Shown: positions 34,080-46,269, numbered from the stretch's first letter. The stretch: DNA of 64,000 nt from Lepus europaeus (GCF_033115175.1 NC_084831.1:46160002-46224001); one strand, 5' to 3'. Made by a program: numbers and translations. The notes: a model not told the origin generated them from the letters alone.

Positions 34080-35022
34080 AAACTGAACTTTTAAAAAAAT
34101 TGCACGTACCAGAACACAGTCTCCAGAGCTGTAAAACGAAGGAAAGAAAAACAACCCAATTTTTTTTAACCTAACATCTTGTCTATGGCTTCGGATAATG
34201 TGTTGTCCTCACTTCTTAAGTCTTAGATGTCCAGAAGTAAGCATCCCTCAGGTCCTGGGATGTGGATATGGGCCAGCATCAGGCATCTTCTACCAGCACT
34301 TAGAGCCACCACCTCCCCATCCACCCTTGCCTGCAGTAACGTTGTGTCAGTCCAGTGAGGGCTGTACTTCATATCATGTGGAAACCATGAGTGGTTTGTT
34401 GGACAGATGTTTACAATAGGTGATTTGGTGGTATTCAGAAAAATCGGCTGGCTTTTGAGGAGGGATGTGAATGCAGTGTTAATTTTTCTATCTAAAATAA
34501 TGGAATAGAAGCCCCAACTGGCCAAGTTTTCTCCAGTTGCCTGGGGAGTCACCATGATCAAGGGGCCTTTAGTTGTTCCACAGAATGATCTGGGAGCTTC
34601 CAGAGTGAGGAGAACCAAACACATCCAGGAACTGTTTGCAAAATGACCTAAGGGACCTAGTGCCAGAGTCCCAGGGTGTTGTGGGCAGGGGCAAGGAGAC
34701 CTGTGGGGAGCAGGTGGGCTGCTGTGGCCTCATCTGGGAAGGGACTGGTAAGCAGGTGAGGTCAGATCTTGCCTCCAAAGTCGGAGCTTTCCCCACGGCT
34801 CAGATCTCGGTGCTAACAGTTGTGGGCAGAGGGACCCCGGCTGGGAGTGTCCCAGGCTCTTCCCTCCATGCATGAAAGAGCTGAAGGGGGAGGCATAAAG
34901 ACGACAGCAAAGCAGGCTTTGTTTAGAGGAAATGAAGTAGAGGCAAGCTAGAGAGAGAGCGAGAGTGAGAAAGAGAATAACAGAGAAACAAGCTTCAGGA
35001 TTTTTTTAAATTTAAAATCTCT
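34080..35022. other. Unique spacer
   Basis: No family recognised. A GA-rich patch lies at 34,950-34,985. Confidence 0.35.
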
Positions 35023-35357
35023 CTTTTTTTCCTAAAGATTCATTTATTTATCTGAAAGGTAGAGTTAGAGAGAAGGAAAGGCAGAAAGAGAGAGAGATCT
35101 TCCAGTCACTGGGTCACTCTCCAAATGGTAGTAACATCTGGGGCTGGGTCAGGCCGAAGCCAGGAGCCAGGAGCTTCCTCTGGGCCTCTCACATGGGTGC
35201 AGGGACCCAAGAGCTTGGGCCATCTTCTGCTACTTTTCCAGGAGTACTAGCAAGGAGCTGGATTGGAAGTGGAGCAGCCAGGACTTGAACTTGTGCCCAT
35301 AGGAGATGCTGGTGTTGCAGGTGGAGGTTTAACCCCCTCTGCAGCAACGCTGGCCTC
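35023..35357 (-). repeat. C-repeat SINE, older
   Basis: Antisense, ttcctaaagattcatttatt to gcaacgctggcctcc. Confidence 0.92.
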
Positions 35358-36286
35358 CAGGCCATCCTTTTATACACTCAGCAGACATAGGGGGTGCCTG
35401 AGGTGGGGCTTGATTGAATAGTCAAAGAGGGAGGAGTGTTTGGCAACTTTATGTTTTGGCCAAGGTCATTTTGTTATGATGATATTATAATGACATAAAG
35501 GTCATCATACACAGAGCCTGCAGCCTGTTTGGGTATTTCCAGCTGTGTCTGCTACTTGGAAGGTGGAGAGCTTGCTGAAATGCGGGAGGCAGGTTTGGGA
35601 GGTAAATAGAAAGCAGGGTTGAATGGCATAGACTGGGCTGTCACACAGGGCAGGCTAGGCTGCCGTTTCGGGGCAGGTCAGGGCCACTGCGTTGGCCAGC
35701 GGAGCTACCCTGCAGCAGGTGGCCGGAGCCATCACACCGCGGTCTGCCCTGCTGTGCCAGCTGCTGGAGCTCTTAGACCTCAGCTCTTCTCTGCCAGCCA
35801 CCTACCTGCTTCTATGGCAACCCTCTGAATGACTGATGGAGAGACGGAGGCCTGGGGGGGAGGACTTGGCCAGCGGCACTTGCAGGCTAATGGCAGGGTT
35901 GGGAGTAACAACAGAGCATTCATGCCTATCGGCAGCCTTAGATGCCATCACGCCTGAGCTATCATTTAGCTGCTGCGAACTCAGGCCCAGAAAGCACCGC
36001 AAGGAATTGCTTTTCTACCAGACCTGGCGGTGCTACCTCCCATGTCCCGGGCTGGCGGAGGTGCACAGGGACAGGGGGCTTAGAGGGAAAAGGATGACTT
36101 AGTTTGAATGGGCCAAGTGCAAAGACCTCATGGGATATCGGTTGTTGGGTGAGTGAGGCTGGGGCAGGGTGGTGGATTGACACAGGGGGCAGGAGCTGAG
36201 GCAGGAAAAGATTTTAGAAGTCCTGGAAGAGACAGGAGGTGATGCCTGAAGAACTCCCAGACATCGATAAAAAAAAACACTGACTC
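35358..36286. other. Unique stretch
   Basis: Possible reverse MIR remnant at 35,830-36,010 (gacttggccagcggcacttg). Nothing else recognised. Confidence 0.35.
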
Positions 36287-36640
36287 GGAGCTAGCACTGT
36301 GGCATAGCGGGTAAAGCTGCCGACTGCGGCCCCAGCATCTCATATGGGCGCCGATTTGAGTCCTGGCTGCTCTACTTCCAACTCAGCTCCCTGCTAATGG
36401 CCTGAGAAAGACAGTGCAGGATGGCCCAAGTATTTGGGCTCTTGACACCCCCATGGGAGACCTGGAGGAGGCTCCGGACTCCTGGCTCCTTCCTGGCTTT
36501 GGCCTGACCCAGTCTTGGCCATTGCAGCCATCTGGGGGAATGAACCAGCAGATGAAAGGTCTCCCTCTGTCTCTCTTCCTCTCTCTTTGTAACTCTGACT
36601 TTCAAACAAATAAGCACATCTTTCTTTCTTTTTTGAAAAG
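36287..36640 (+). repeat. C-repeat SINE with target duplication
   Basis: Flanked by cactgactc at 36,278-36,286 and 36,641-36,649. The tail has decayed to a T/C-rich run. Confidence 0.93.
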
Positions 36641-36649
36641 CACTGACTC

Positions 36650-37374
36650 AATAACCAAATACAGTCCAGGATTTCTGTGAGATTTGGGAGGGGACTTGTG
36701 GGTTAGTCTGAGTGAGAAGAGGAGGAAGAAGGAGAGCTCAGAAGGACCCTCGATTTCTGACCGATTTCTGAGGCTGGGAGTGAGCACGACTTGGCCAAGG
36801 CCACCTCACGGTCAGGACCAAATCCAGGGCCTCTCGTCCAGCCCACTTCCTGCCCACTCACACCAGCACTGGGCCTCAACACTGGCCGCTGGGCCCACTC
36901 TATCCTTCTAGAGCATCTATAAACAGGACCTGAGTGCCCCTCGGCCCCCCTGGAGTCGGGGCTGCCACCTGCCCCACCTCCACAGACCCTGGGCTCCCAG
37001 CCTTTGTCCAGGCTCCTGAGCCTTCCTCCTCCCAGTGCTTGTGGCTTCCCAAGCTCCAGGCTGCTGGATACCCTGGGCCTTGCCAGCACAGAGGCCCCAG
37101 AATAGCTGGGCTGACTCACAGGGCAGAAAGCATCACCCAAGGAAGCCACAGCCTTGAGTCCGTGGATCCTTTTCTTCCAGGAATCGGCAGGGCCACAGGG
37201 GTGATTGGCGCCCCGGCAAGGGCACTCCACCGGCTGGGTGGTAGGGGGCAGCTCCCAGGGGCTCAAGTGTCATCTTGGCCCCAGTGACCCCACTTGGGAC
37301 CCCCTGGGGATCTCGGGGCACCTCCTAGCCCTTCATGCTCCCACCACCCAGTCTGTGTGCTCCTTCTCCCGTTT
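36650..37374. other. GC-rich unique stretch
   Basis: A 187-codon minus frame (36,703-37,266) and a 117-codon plus frame overlap here. Neither resembles a known protein. Confidence 0.35.
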
Positions 37375-37500
37375 GTTTGCCAAGTATTTATGGCACTATG
37401 CACCAAGCCTCCCCTAGGCGCTGGAACTCTTTGGACAAAACAGACAAAGATACTTGTTCTCAAGAACTTAACATTTGAAGAGAGTATGCTTAAGAGGACT
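37375..37500 (+). repeat. L2 LINE fragment
   Basis: gccaagtatttatggcacta, cccctaggcgctggaac and cttgttctcaagaacttaac fit the L2 pattern. Confidence 0.55.
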
Positions 37501-37534
37501 CTGCATCATTTTACTTTTTCATATATATCCTGAG

Positions 37535-37593
37535 TGGGAGGGTACTGAGCCTTGGTGCTGGATGGAACTGAGTTGAAACCTGCCCTGTTTGTT
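37535..37593 (+). repeat. MIR fragment cut by a SINE
   Basis: cttggtgctggatggaactg and agttgaaacctgccctg are the start of a MIR. It ends where the next SINE begins. Confidence 0.5.
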
Positions 37594-37838
37594 TATTTTT
37601 TAAAGATGAGAGACAGAGTTACACACAGAGAGAAGGAGAGATGGAGAGAGAGAGAGGTCTTCCACCTGTTAGTTCATTCCCCAAATGGCTGCAATGGAGT
37701 TGGGCCAATCCAGGGACTTCTTCTGGGTCTCCTGTGTGGGTGCAGGGGCCATCTTCTGCTGCTTTTCCAGGCACGTTAGCAGGGAGCTGGATCGGAAGTG
37801 GAGCAGCCAGGACTCAAACTGGGGTCCATAGCTGGCCC
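37594..37838 (-). repeat. C-repeat SINE, internally shortened
   Basis: Antisense. It has lost part of the body and most of the region before the head (ggtccatagctggccc). Confidence 0.88.
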
Positions 37839-37850
37839 ATGCTCTGTTCA

Positions 37851-38188
37851 TTTTTTTCCCTAAGATTTATTTATTTGAAATGCAGAATGAGAGAGAAAGA
37901 GAGAGAGAGAGAGCGCACAAGAGTGAGTGCCCATTCACTGGTTCACTCCCCAAATGGCTGAAACAGCCAGGCTTGGGGAGGGTCACACTGAAGCTAGGAG
38001 CCGGGAACTCCATCCCAATCTCCAGTGTGTTCTGGAGGGCCCTTGGGCCGTCATCTGCTGCCTTCTGAGGTGCGTTAGCAGGAAGCTAGATCCGAAGCGG
38101 AACAGCTGGGACTTGAACTGGTGCTCTGATGTGGGGCGCCCGTGTCACAGGCGGCCACGGAAGCTGCTGCACCAGCACGCTGGCCCCG
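37851..38188 (-). repeat. C-repeat SINE
   Basis: Antisense, same orientation as the copy 12 bases upstream. Ends caccagcacgctggcccc. Confidence 0.92.
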
Positions 38189-38467
38189 CCTGCTCTGTCC
38201 TGTGATCTTGCACCTTCCGACTCCTCTCAGCCTGAGTTCCCCCAATCCCCAAGTGCAAATAAAAATTCCTGCCCAACTCTTGGTTACACACGGCATTAAC
38301 CCTGTGGTCTAGTGAGCCCACTTGTGGGTTCCCCCAAGGAAAACGGAAACACGCGTTCACCCAGCAATTTGTTCAGGAATGTTCCACGCACTAGCACTCA
38401 GAACAGTCAAGAAGCTGGAACAACTCAAATACGTGTCAGTGCATGAGTAGGTAAGCAAAACGCAGGA

Positions 38468-39365
38468 CAATGCTTTCCTGTTATCTGCGGGTTAGCTCCT
38501 GCGGTATTGGTTGCCCTCGGCCAACAGTGCTTAGAAAACCTTAAAGGAAGATTTGAAAAGCAAATTCATAAGTTTCAATTGCATGCTAATTATGATAAGT
38601 GTTGTGATGAAATCTTGTACCATCCTACTCCTTCTGGCCCTGTGCCGACCGGGATTTGAACCAGGCCTTTGTCCAGTGCATCCACACCGTGTATACTACC
38701 TGCCCAGTAGTCACTCAGTAGCTATCTTGGTTATCAGAATGACTGTCATGGTACTGCAGTGCTATGTTCAAATAACACTTGCTTATGTAATAATGGCCCC
38801 AAAGCACAAGATGAGTGATGTTGGCAATTTTCTCAGAATATTGTTACACTTATTCAATTTTATCAGTAGTATTATTGTTAATCTCTTACTGTCCTGATTT
38901 GCAAGTTATACTTTGTCATAGGCATGTGCCTACAGGAGAAATCAAAGTATATGTAGGATTCAGTGCTGTCTGTGGCCTCTGGCATCCACTGAGGGTCTTG
39001 CACTGTCCCCCACAGATAAGAAGGGGCTTCCGGGGCAGCACGTGGCTCACTTGGTTAATCCTCCACCTGCAGTGCCGGCATCCCATATGGGCACTGAGTT
39101 CTAGTCCCGGTTGCTCCTCTTCCAGTCCAGCTCTCTGCTGTGGCCTGGGAGGGCAGTGGAGGATGGCCCAAGTGCTTGGGCTCTGCACCCGCATGGGAGA
39201 CCAGGAGGAAGCACCTAGCTCCTGACTTCAGATCAGTGCCGCGCTGGCCGTGGTGGCCATTTGGGAGATGAACCAAAGGAAGGAAGACCTTTCTCTCTGT
39301 CTCTCTCTCACTGTCTATAACTCTACATGTCAAATAAATAAAAATAAAAAAAGAAGGGGCTCCTG
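38468..39365 (+). mobile_element. MER2 (Tigger-type) DNA transposon inside L1M
   Basis: Left end ctttcctgttatctgcggg, then cataagtttcaattgcatgc, tttgtccagtgcatccacac, atggccccaaagcacaag, and right end tctggcatccactgagggtc ... ataagaagggg...cctg. Termini start with CA and end with TG next to TA. The right end is interrupted by a SINE. The frame that once encoded part of the pogo-like transposase is gone. Confidence 0.82.
39029..39350 (+). repeat. C-repeat SINE inside MER2, 11-bp target duplication
   Basis: aagaaggggct at 39,018-39,028 and 39,351-39,361 brackets a full-length copy (cacgtggctcacttggttaatc ... aaataaataaaaat). Its head ttctagtcccggttgctcc is intermediate between the classic and the CACACCAGG subfamilies. 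Confidence 0.95.
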
Positions 39366-39690
39366 TATATTCATACAGGGAAATATTGCTCAGCAGTAAT
39401 AAAGAATGCTGTCCTGATATGGCTGAAACATCACAGGCCAAGTAAATACATCAGGCACAAAAAACCCCCATCTCTCACATTTCCGTTTATAAGAAATGTC
39501 CAGAATAGGAAAATCCACAGAGACAGAAAGTAGGTTAGCGACGGAACTGGGGTTTGGCAGTTTCCGGGGGTGATGGAGCGTTCTGATACAGACGATGGTG
39601 CTGGACGGACAACTGCGTGAATGTGCTAAAAGCCACCGCACTGTGGATTTAAATGGGTGTCTTCTGGTCCACAAATTGGCTCTCAGTAAA

Positions 39691-39955
39691 AGCTGTAGAG
39701 GGAGAAAACCCTTCTACCTGCCGGTTCACTTCCCACAATGCCTACAACAGCCTTGTCCGAGCCAAAGCCAGGAGCTGGGAACTCAACAGGGTGTCCCACG
39801 TCGGTGGCAGCGGCCGAAGTAGTTGAGCATCCCCTGCTGCCTTCCAGCGGGCCCATCAGCAGGGAGCTGGAACAGAGAGCAGAGCCAGGACTCTGATAGA
39901 GGAGGCAGGTGTCCCAGTGGTGTCTTCACCGCGGTGCCAATCGCCTGCCCTTTTC
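39691..39955 (-). repeat. C-repeat SINE, old
   Basis: Antisense and decayed: ctgccggttcacttcccac, gccaaagccaggagctggg, accgcggtgccaatcgcctgccc. Confidence 0.75.
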
Positions 39956-40299
39956 AGAGGCCTGAAGGGAGAGGCAAGTTTGACTGGAGGGACGCTTTCC
40001 ATTGCCAAGTTGGGTGGGACAGCCCAGGGCGCAGAGAGCATCCTCCTGGCTGACAACCGGCAAGGCAAGGAGGACACGGACCCTCCAGTGCCAAGGCCCT
40101 GAGTGAGCCTGGAAGCAGATCCACCCCAGAGCCTCTAGCCGCAGCCCTGGTGATACCCTCCTCCCCCCAGCAGAGGACCCTGTTAAACCCAGCAGGACTT
40201 TAGACCTCTGCAGCTGTGGGATAGTAAATAGAGGTTATTTTAAACTGCTGAGGTGGGGGGAATGTGTTAGGTAACAACAGAAAACTAATAAGGTTCCCT

Positions 40300-40412
40300 T
40301 TTCTCTAGGGAGAAACATCGCCCCTATTTCACAGTAAACAGGCTCAGAGAGGCACAGTCACCTGCCCAGATTGCACAGCACATAGGTGATGGGACTGACT
40401 CGCAGTCTAGAA
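40300..40412 (-). repeat. MIR SINE
   Basis: cccctatttcacagtaaac, aggctcagagaggcacag and gcccagattgcacagcac in reverse MIR order. It stops at the hAT element. Confidence 0.68.
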
Positions 40413-40725
40413 CAGGGGCTGGCATTTCCTGTAAAGGTGCAGGCAGTAACTAGTTTGAGCTTAGGGGGACACATGGTTTCTGTCACTCTACTGAATTCTG
40501 ACATTGTAGCACAAACGAATATGTAAGAATGAGGGTGGCCGTATCCCAGTAAAATGCTATAGATGCTAAAATTTCAGTTGCATAAAATTTCCATGTGTCA
40601 CGAAGTCTTCTTCTTTGGATTTTTTTCAACCATTAAAACAAGTAAAGCCCATTTTCAGGTGGCAGATCATAAAAACTGGACAGAGGGCCAGATTTGGTCT
40701 GTGGGACATAGCTCCTGGCACCCCT
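40413..40725 (+). mobile_element. hAT-Charlie MITE
   Basis: Ends caggggctggca and ctggcacccctg form short inverted termini. Inside are ggtttctgtcactctactg, acaaacgaatatgtaagaatg and agggccagatttggtctgtggg, the well-known non-autonomous hAT order. Confidence 0.78.
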
Positions 40726-40940
40726 GGGTGCCTGCCTCCTAGCTCAAGATGTCAGGGTTCTTCCCAGTAGCTAAGGGGCTGGGCAAAGGACAGCAGGGCT
40801 CCGGACAGCAGGGCTCTGCGTCTGAGTCCCTGCTGTGTTTCAGGTTTGCTGTGTGTCTCTGGGTCACTCATTTTCCTTTTCTGGGCCTGTACATCAAGGC
40901 AGCTTTCAAAGCTTTTCTCTATCTATCCCCCACACCAGGA

Positions 40941-40947
40941 CTTTTTC

Positions 40948-40984
<37 letters not shown>

Positions 40985-41230
40985 TCCATCCACTGATTCA
41001 CTCTCTAAATGGCTGCAACAGGACAAAGCCAGGAGCAGGAACTCCATTTGGTCTCCACATGGGTGAATGGCAGGTGCTCAGGCACTTGGGCCATCTTCCG
41101 CTGCCTTATCAGGCTCATTAGCAGGGAGCTGGACCAGAAGTGGAGCAGCCGGGACTCTAAGTGCATTCTGATATGGAATGCTGCCACTGCAAGAGGCGGA
41201 TTACCCCACTGTGCCCCAGTGCCAGCCCCA
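40941..41230 (-). repeat. C-repeat SINE with GA run
   Basis: Antisense with its tail lost. A GA run of about 15 units starts at 40,950. Ends ccagtgccagcccc. Confidence 0.9.
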
Positions 41231-41619
41231 ACACAGAACTACTGCATCAAAAGCTGACCAAAGGGCTCCTGCTGCCGCTGGCTGGGAGCGCGGCCAGGCT
41301 CCTGCCCGCTGGCTCCTGCTCCGCCTTTGGGAGCAGCCCCAGAGTCTCTCTGCAGGGCACTGCCTTTGAACCAGCCCCTCTCCGGATCCTGAATGAGAAA
41401 CAGACTTTCTCTACCTCTGCACTTGACATCTGGGGCTGGGTAATTCTTTCTTGGAGGAGCTGTTACGACTAGATGCCAATAGCAACCCAAACTGTCTCCA
41501 CACATTGCCAAAGTCACTTGGGAGGGTGAGGTTGATCGCAGTGGCCTAAGCCACCTCTTTTATGATGTGGACCTCTGAATCCTATTATTTTTTTGGTGTT
41601 AAGGAATAAACGGAGAGAC
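41231..41619. other. Unique spacer
   Basis: Nothing recognised. Three overlapping short frames lack support. Confidence 0.35.
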
Positions 41620-41623
41620 TTTT

Positions 41624-41937
41624 TTTTGAAAGCTTTATGTATTTATTTTGAAAGTCAGAGTTACACACACACACACACACAGAGATCTTCCTTTCACTGG
41701 TTCACTCCCCAGATGGTTGCAATGGCCAGTACTGGGCCAGGCTGAAGCCAGGAGCTAGGAGCTTCATCCGGGTCTCCCACATGGGTTCCAAGCACTCAGG
41801 CCATCTTCCACTGCTTTCCCAGGTGCATTAGCAGGGAGCTGGATCAGAAATGGAGCAGCATGGACATGAACCAGTGCCCATAAGGGATGCTGGTGTTGCA
41901 GGCAGTGGCTTTACCTGCTATACCACAGCGCCGACCC
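41624..41937 (-). repeat. C-repeat SINE with short target duplication
   Basis: gagacttt sits before the tail (about 41,616-41,623) and after the head (41,938-41,946). A CA run replaces the GA run. Confidence 0.93.
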
Positions 41938-41946
41938 TGAGACTTT

Positions 41947-43564
41947 AAAGACACTGTCGCTCCTGACTTGACCAGACCAGGCTGCACTGCCAGGAGACAC
42001 TGAGCCTGTTCCCTCCCTGTGGAGACAGGGCACAGAGAGCCCCCATTGCATGTCCCATGCTGCTTGCCACATAAAGTCACGGTGGGCCTACTGTGTGCTG
42101 CTGTGAGATGGCGAGGCCACAGGGACAGGGCACAAGATGTCCGTGTCTGCCTCTGAGAGACATTCAGTAGGGGAGCCAGACACAGAAGCAGTTAATTAGA
42201 GTGCAGTGAAAAATAAAAAGCTGTTTATGGTAGCTTGTGTTCGATGAAAAACCGGTGTGCCGTGCACGAGCCAATGTTTGTCAGATACACATGTGGCCGG
42301 TTGTGTCTGGCCAGGGGTGAGTCTGAAGTCCCTGGAAAAGGACACCAGACCCTTGTCCTGGAGACAGGAGGTGGGGAGGAGGCTTTTCCAAGACCACAGA
42401 TCGTTTCCTGCTTACAGAAGAATGGCACTGGCAGGGACAGCTGCTCTCTGATGAGTCCAACACTGTATGATAATTCATTTAGCCCTCCCAGCAACCCTGG
42501 GGCCCTCTGGTTCCAGGGATGATGCTTCATTCCTTCTCCACGGCTGGCTGCTTTTCGGGAGCATTTCGCTGGAGGCCATTCTTCCACCTGTCATGAAGAG
42601 GGACCACATCACGCTGCCCTGGGACACCGAGAGGTCCACGGAGAAGGTGACCCGTGAGCTGAGTTTCTGAGGAAGCTCATGAGCTTACCAGGAGAAGCCG
42701 GTGCGGGGGTGGGTGCTGTACCAGCAACACAGCAGACAGCAACACAGGGACACAGCAGAGTGGCACAGTGGGGAGCACAGGAAACCAAGCTTGGGCGTGC
42801 CCGGGACCTGCTCACAAAGCCAGCGTGCTCAGGAGCTGAGGTGGGTATTCTGAGGGCGATGAGGAGCCACTGAGAGCTTTAGGCCAGTGACAGTCTGGTC
42901 AGGAAGCTCAAGCTGGTGTGTGTGATGGGCAGGCGGCTCTGGGGACAGACAGGCCGGGGAGGCAGTAGCAGCAGCCCACGCTGTAACTGGGGAAGGGGCA
43001 ATGTGGTAAAAATGGAAAAGTGCACAGGCTCTGGAAGATCCAGATGCAGGTGGATCCAGCACCTCTTCTCCCCACTTCCCCGCTTCGGAGCTGAGAACCG
43101 TGGGCAACGCCCTTCTCTCCAAACCTCCGGGACTTGACCTGCAATGAGTGGGTACCAGCGACAGCCCCTTCCCTGCCTGCCCCCTTGAGGCAGAAGCTGG
43201 TGACCAGTTTTCTCTGAGTGGCCCAGCTGCTTGTTCGCCGAGGGTCTGCAGGTGCATCCCAGCTTGCGAGCTCACCACCGTGCCTGAGTATCACGCAGAC
43301 CTGGAGGCTGGACCAGTTCACCTGGGAGGGGGAGGAAGAAGATGGAGCCAGAGAAATGGGCCAGATCCCTGGATCCCCATTAGTCCCAACTAGCCGCTCT
43401 GGTCCCAGGTGGGCCGGGTCTGGCTGGATCCAGGTGTGAACTGCATCACACCTGCTCCCTGCTCCCGGGGTGGGATTGGGGTCACCATGGACTAGGGGAG
43501 ATTCCTAAATGGAGCCACCATGTCATGTGACAGCAGAGCCAGGCTGGCTCCCCAGGGGATAAGA
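41947..43564. other. SINE-free stretch
   Basis: About 1.6 kb. A weak reverse MIR (gataattcatttagccctcc, 42,465-42,520) and faint L2-like text near 42,870. A 149-codon minus frame at 42,829-43,278 is unsupported. Confidence 0.4.
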
Positions 43565-43640
43565 TCTAACAGAGTCCTCATGACAACCCTGGTGAGGAGC
43601 TACCATTGTTTCCATTTTATAGACAACGAGATCACAGCTT
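43565..43640 (-). repeat. MIR SINE fragment
   Basis: tcctcatgacaaccctggtg and ccattttatagacaacgag. Cut by the next SINE. Confidence 0.68.
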
Positions 43641-43655
43641 CAAGAGAAGAATGTG

Positions 43656-43990
43656 GGGGCTGGCGCTGTTGCGTAGCGGGTAAAGCCGCCACCTGCAGTG
43701 CTGACGTCCCATATGGTGCCGGTTCAAGTCCCAGCTGCTCCACTTCTGATCCAGCTCTCTGCTGTGGCCTGGAAAAGCAGTAGAAGATGGCCCAAGTCCC
43801 ACCCACATGGGAGACCCAGAAGAAGCTCCTGGCTCCTGGCTTCGGATCAGCGCAGCTCTGGCCTTTGCAGCCATTTGGGGAGTGAGCCAATGGATGGAAG
43901 ACATCTCTCTCTCTCTCTCTACTTCTGCCTCTCTGTAAATCTGCCTTTCAAATAAATAAATAAATCTTAAAAAAAATAAAAAGAGAGAGA
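43656..43990 (+). repeat. C-repeat SINE
   Basis: gggggctggcgctgttgcgtag to aaataaataaataaatcttaaaaaaaat. Its body is shortened around cccaagtcccacccac. Confidence 0.94.
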
Positions 43991-45249
43991 GAAGTACGTG
44001 GCCCGTGGCCTGTCTTCCTCTTCCAGCCTGGGAGTAGCTGATAGGACAGAAATCACCACCTGGCCAATTCTGTGGCCCTAGTTTCCAGCCTGGGCCAGGA
44101 GGCTCCAGTTTCAGCCATGCTTGGGTGTATCCCAGCAACTTCATCCTGCCCAGGCCCGGACCTCAGCCTGGGGTGGGGGAGAGGACACACACACACACAC
44201 ACAGCACCCCCATCTGCTGGATCACTCCCCAGATGCCTGGAGCTGGGCTGGGCTGAAGTTGGGAGCCAGGAACCCAATCAAATCACTCTCATGCTGCGAG
44301 GCAGGAGCTCAGCACCTTGGCTGGGCCCTGGGAGGGTCTCTTATAACCAACGATGGACTTACGCCCTTGCAGAAATGAGTGGGGCTGAATGATCCACGGC
44401 CTTAGCTGCCCACTCACTTCTCCCCTGACCCACAGGGCTGCCAGTGGCCTCTGGTTCCAGATGTTGCCCACCTCTGGAATAGGCAAGTTGAAGGAGGCCT
44501 GCCGGGTTCCTGGCTTGGCTCAGCTGCTTCTGAGCCCCAAGGGCTTGCCCAGGCCACTGTCCCTCCCTGAGCCTGTCTCTGTGCACACAGACGGCACACC
44601 GAGGGACGGGGAGACAAGGTGACAGCTGAAACACTGTCCCAGAGGAAGCATTGGTGCTCGGAGCGCTCCAGGGCTCCGGGCTGGAAGGCGTCCTCGGGCC
44701 CGAGAGTCTGGGAACAGGGGGCCTGGGCCCTGCGGCTAACCTGCCCTGTGGCTCCGACCTTCCGCTGTCCATGTCGCTGGGCTGGAGGAGGAGGTGGCCA
44801 CCACAGCTCCAGGGGGAAGCCTTGGCATGGCTGGAGGCAGCCTGGCTCCAGTCCCCTGATTGGTTGGAGCAGCAGAAAAATGCAAAACCCAGACCCTAAC
44901 AGACCCTGGAACTGGCTCCCTTGACGTGCACAGGTGCGAGCTGGGGACGCCCGAACTCCCCTGTTGGGGGTCCGGAGGAGCAGGTCAGACCTCTGCAGCT
45001 AGGCAGCGACCTGGGAGGGCCTGGATGCGGGTCTTCGCCAAGAACGCCTTATGCTCTGTCACGCTGGCTGGGGGCTTTGCTCTCCGACTGACCACGGTGA
45101 GAAGAAAAAGGCCCTCACGGTTACATCCGCGCTGTAGGCGGGAGACTTGCCGCTTCAGGCCTCAGTTTCCCTGTGTGTAGACTGGGAGGAGGAGGCCGCC
45201 TTGCCGCCACCCCCGCCCCAAGGACTGACATTCCCAGCGGTTCCCGGGA
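43991..45249. other. Region just upstream of TMEM61
   Basis: Contains a CA run (44,189-44,208) and a remnant antisense SINE body to about 44,300 (catctgctggatcactcccc). The rest is unique GC-rich DNA that may hold distal promoter elements. Confidence 0.45.
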
Positions 45250-45600
45250 TGGCCCCGCCGCCCCGCCTCTCCCGCCAGGCCCAGTCGCGCTGTCGCTTTA
45301 AGTTCGGGCGGAGCGGGAGTGGCTGGCGACTGGGCACCTGGAGCCGCCCAAGCCACGGCCACCGGGAGTCGCGGGACCCGCGAGCCATAAGGACGCGTCT
45401 GGGAGGAGAGTTGGGGGCGGACAGCGCTCCCGGCTTGCGGCGGGCACCTCGCGAGCAGAGGACGTAGCCGGGCTCGGCGCCCCGACGGCCAGAGGGAGAG
45501 CGGCCCAGCCCCTGGAGGGACCGCCACCCGCCCACCTCCACGCGCCCCGGGACGGGGTAAGCGTCCTTCTCGCCCTGGTTTGCGACATCTCGGCGGCTTC
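45250..45600 (+). promoter_or_regulatory. TMEM61: CpG-island promoter of TMEM61
   Basis: This is the densest CpG cluster in the window, and it stands out from CpG-poor flanks. It contains a GC box (gggcgga near 45,305) and a weak TTTAAG element near 45,297. It ends at a good splice donor (gacggg|gtaagc, intron from 45,557). The next good coding exon on this strand is TMEM61 exon 2, so I infer that this is the TMEM61 promoter. The start site cannot be placed from sequence alone. Confidence 0.65.
45300..45556 (+). other. TMEM61: TMEM61 exon 1, probably non-coding (5' UTR)
   Basis: GC-rich sequence ends at the consensus donor gacggg|gtaagc, with GT at 45,557. Joined to the exon starting at 49,941, it would put a G three bases before the first ATG. 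I see no ATG in it that gives a recognisable reading frame into exon 2. The 5' limit is an estimate. The link to exon 2 is inferred from position, strand and splice signals, not from transcript data. Confidence 0.5.
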
Positions 45601-45956
45601 TAGTGCCCGTCCCTTAAGCTTGGCCGCAGTGGCTTGCGGGCAACCTCCGCCTGGGCTCTTACTTGCGGGGTGGCCTCGGTTTCCCTGGTGGTTAGAAAGG
45701 GCTGGGTCAGCCCAGTTCTTGCTCAGAGTTTCGATCTTCATGGAAACTGGCACCCAAGCGCCCTTCTTGGTCACCTGGAGTCGAGACGGGGGCACTGCGT
45801 AGCCCCTGGCTCTGAGGGGCTTCCTAACCCTGACTGTCCCTGCAGGCTGGCCCTGGTGCTGGCAGGTGCCGTAAGATGGAGGGTGCCGACAGGTACTAAC
45901 TGCTGCTGTGAAAAGAAAAAGCCTAGTGCTAGGAGAGTAAGTGTTTCCATGTATTT

Positions 45957-46258
45957 CTTTTTAAAGATTTATTTATTTAAATGAAAGAGTTACACAGAGA
46001 GGAGGAAATTCAGAGAGAGATTTTCCATTTGCTGGTTCACTCCCCAATTGGCTGATCTGAAGGCAGGAGCCAGGAGCTTCTTCTGGGTCTCCCGCGTGGG
46101 TGCAGGGGCCCAAGGACTTGGGCCATCTTTCATGGCTTTCTCAGGCCACAGGAAAGAGCTGGATCGGAAGAGGAGCAGCTGGGACTCGAACCGGCACCCA
46201 TATGGGATGCCAGTACCACAGGCGGAGGATTAACCTACTGTGCCACAGTGCCGGCCCC
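45957..46258 (-). repeat. C-repeat SINE in TMEM61 intron 1
   Basis: Flanked by tccatgtattt at 45,946-45,956 and 46,259-46,269. Antisense to the gene. Confidence 0.95.
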
Positions 46259-46269
46259 TCCATGTATTT

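Larger units (their letters stand above)
38290..39690 (+). mobile_element. Ancient L1M 3' end, split by MER2
   Basis: Left part 38,290-38,467 (cacccagcaatttgttcagg, agctggaacaactcaaatac) and right part 39,366-39,690 (tattgctcagcagtaataaag, aatgtccagaataggaaaatcc, agagacagaaagtaggttag) join into the usual L1M order. Confidence 0.8.

Noticed and set aside
1-45249. Searched for DHCR24 exons or other neighbouring genes in the left 45 kb
   Set aside because: No exon with recognisable protein sequence flanked by splice sites was found; the human map predicts a large gap here.
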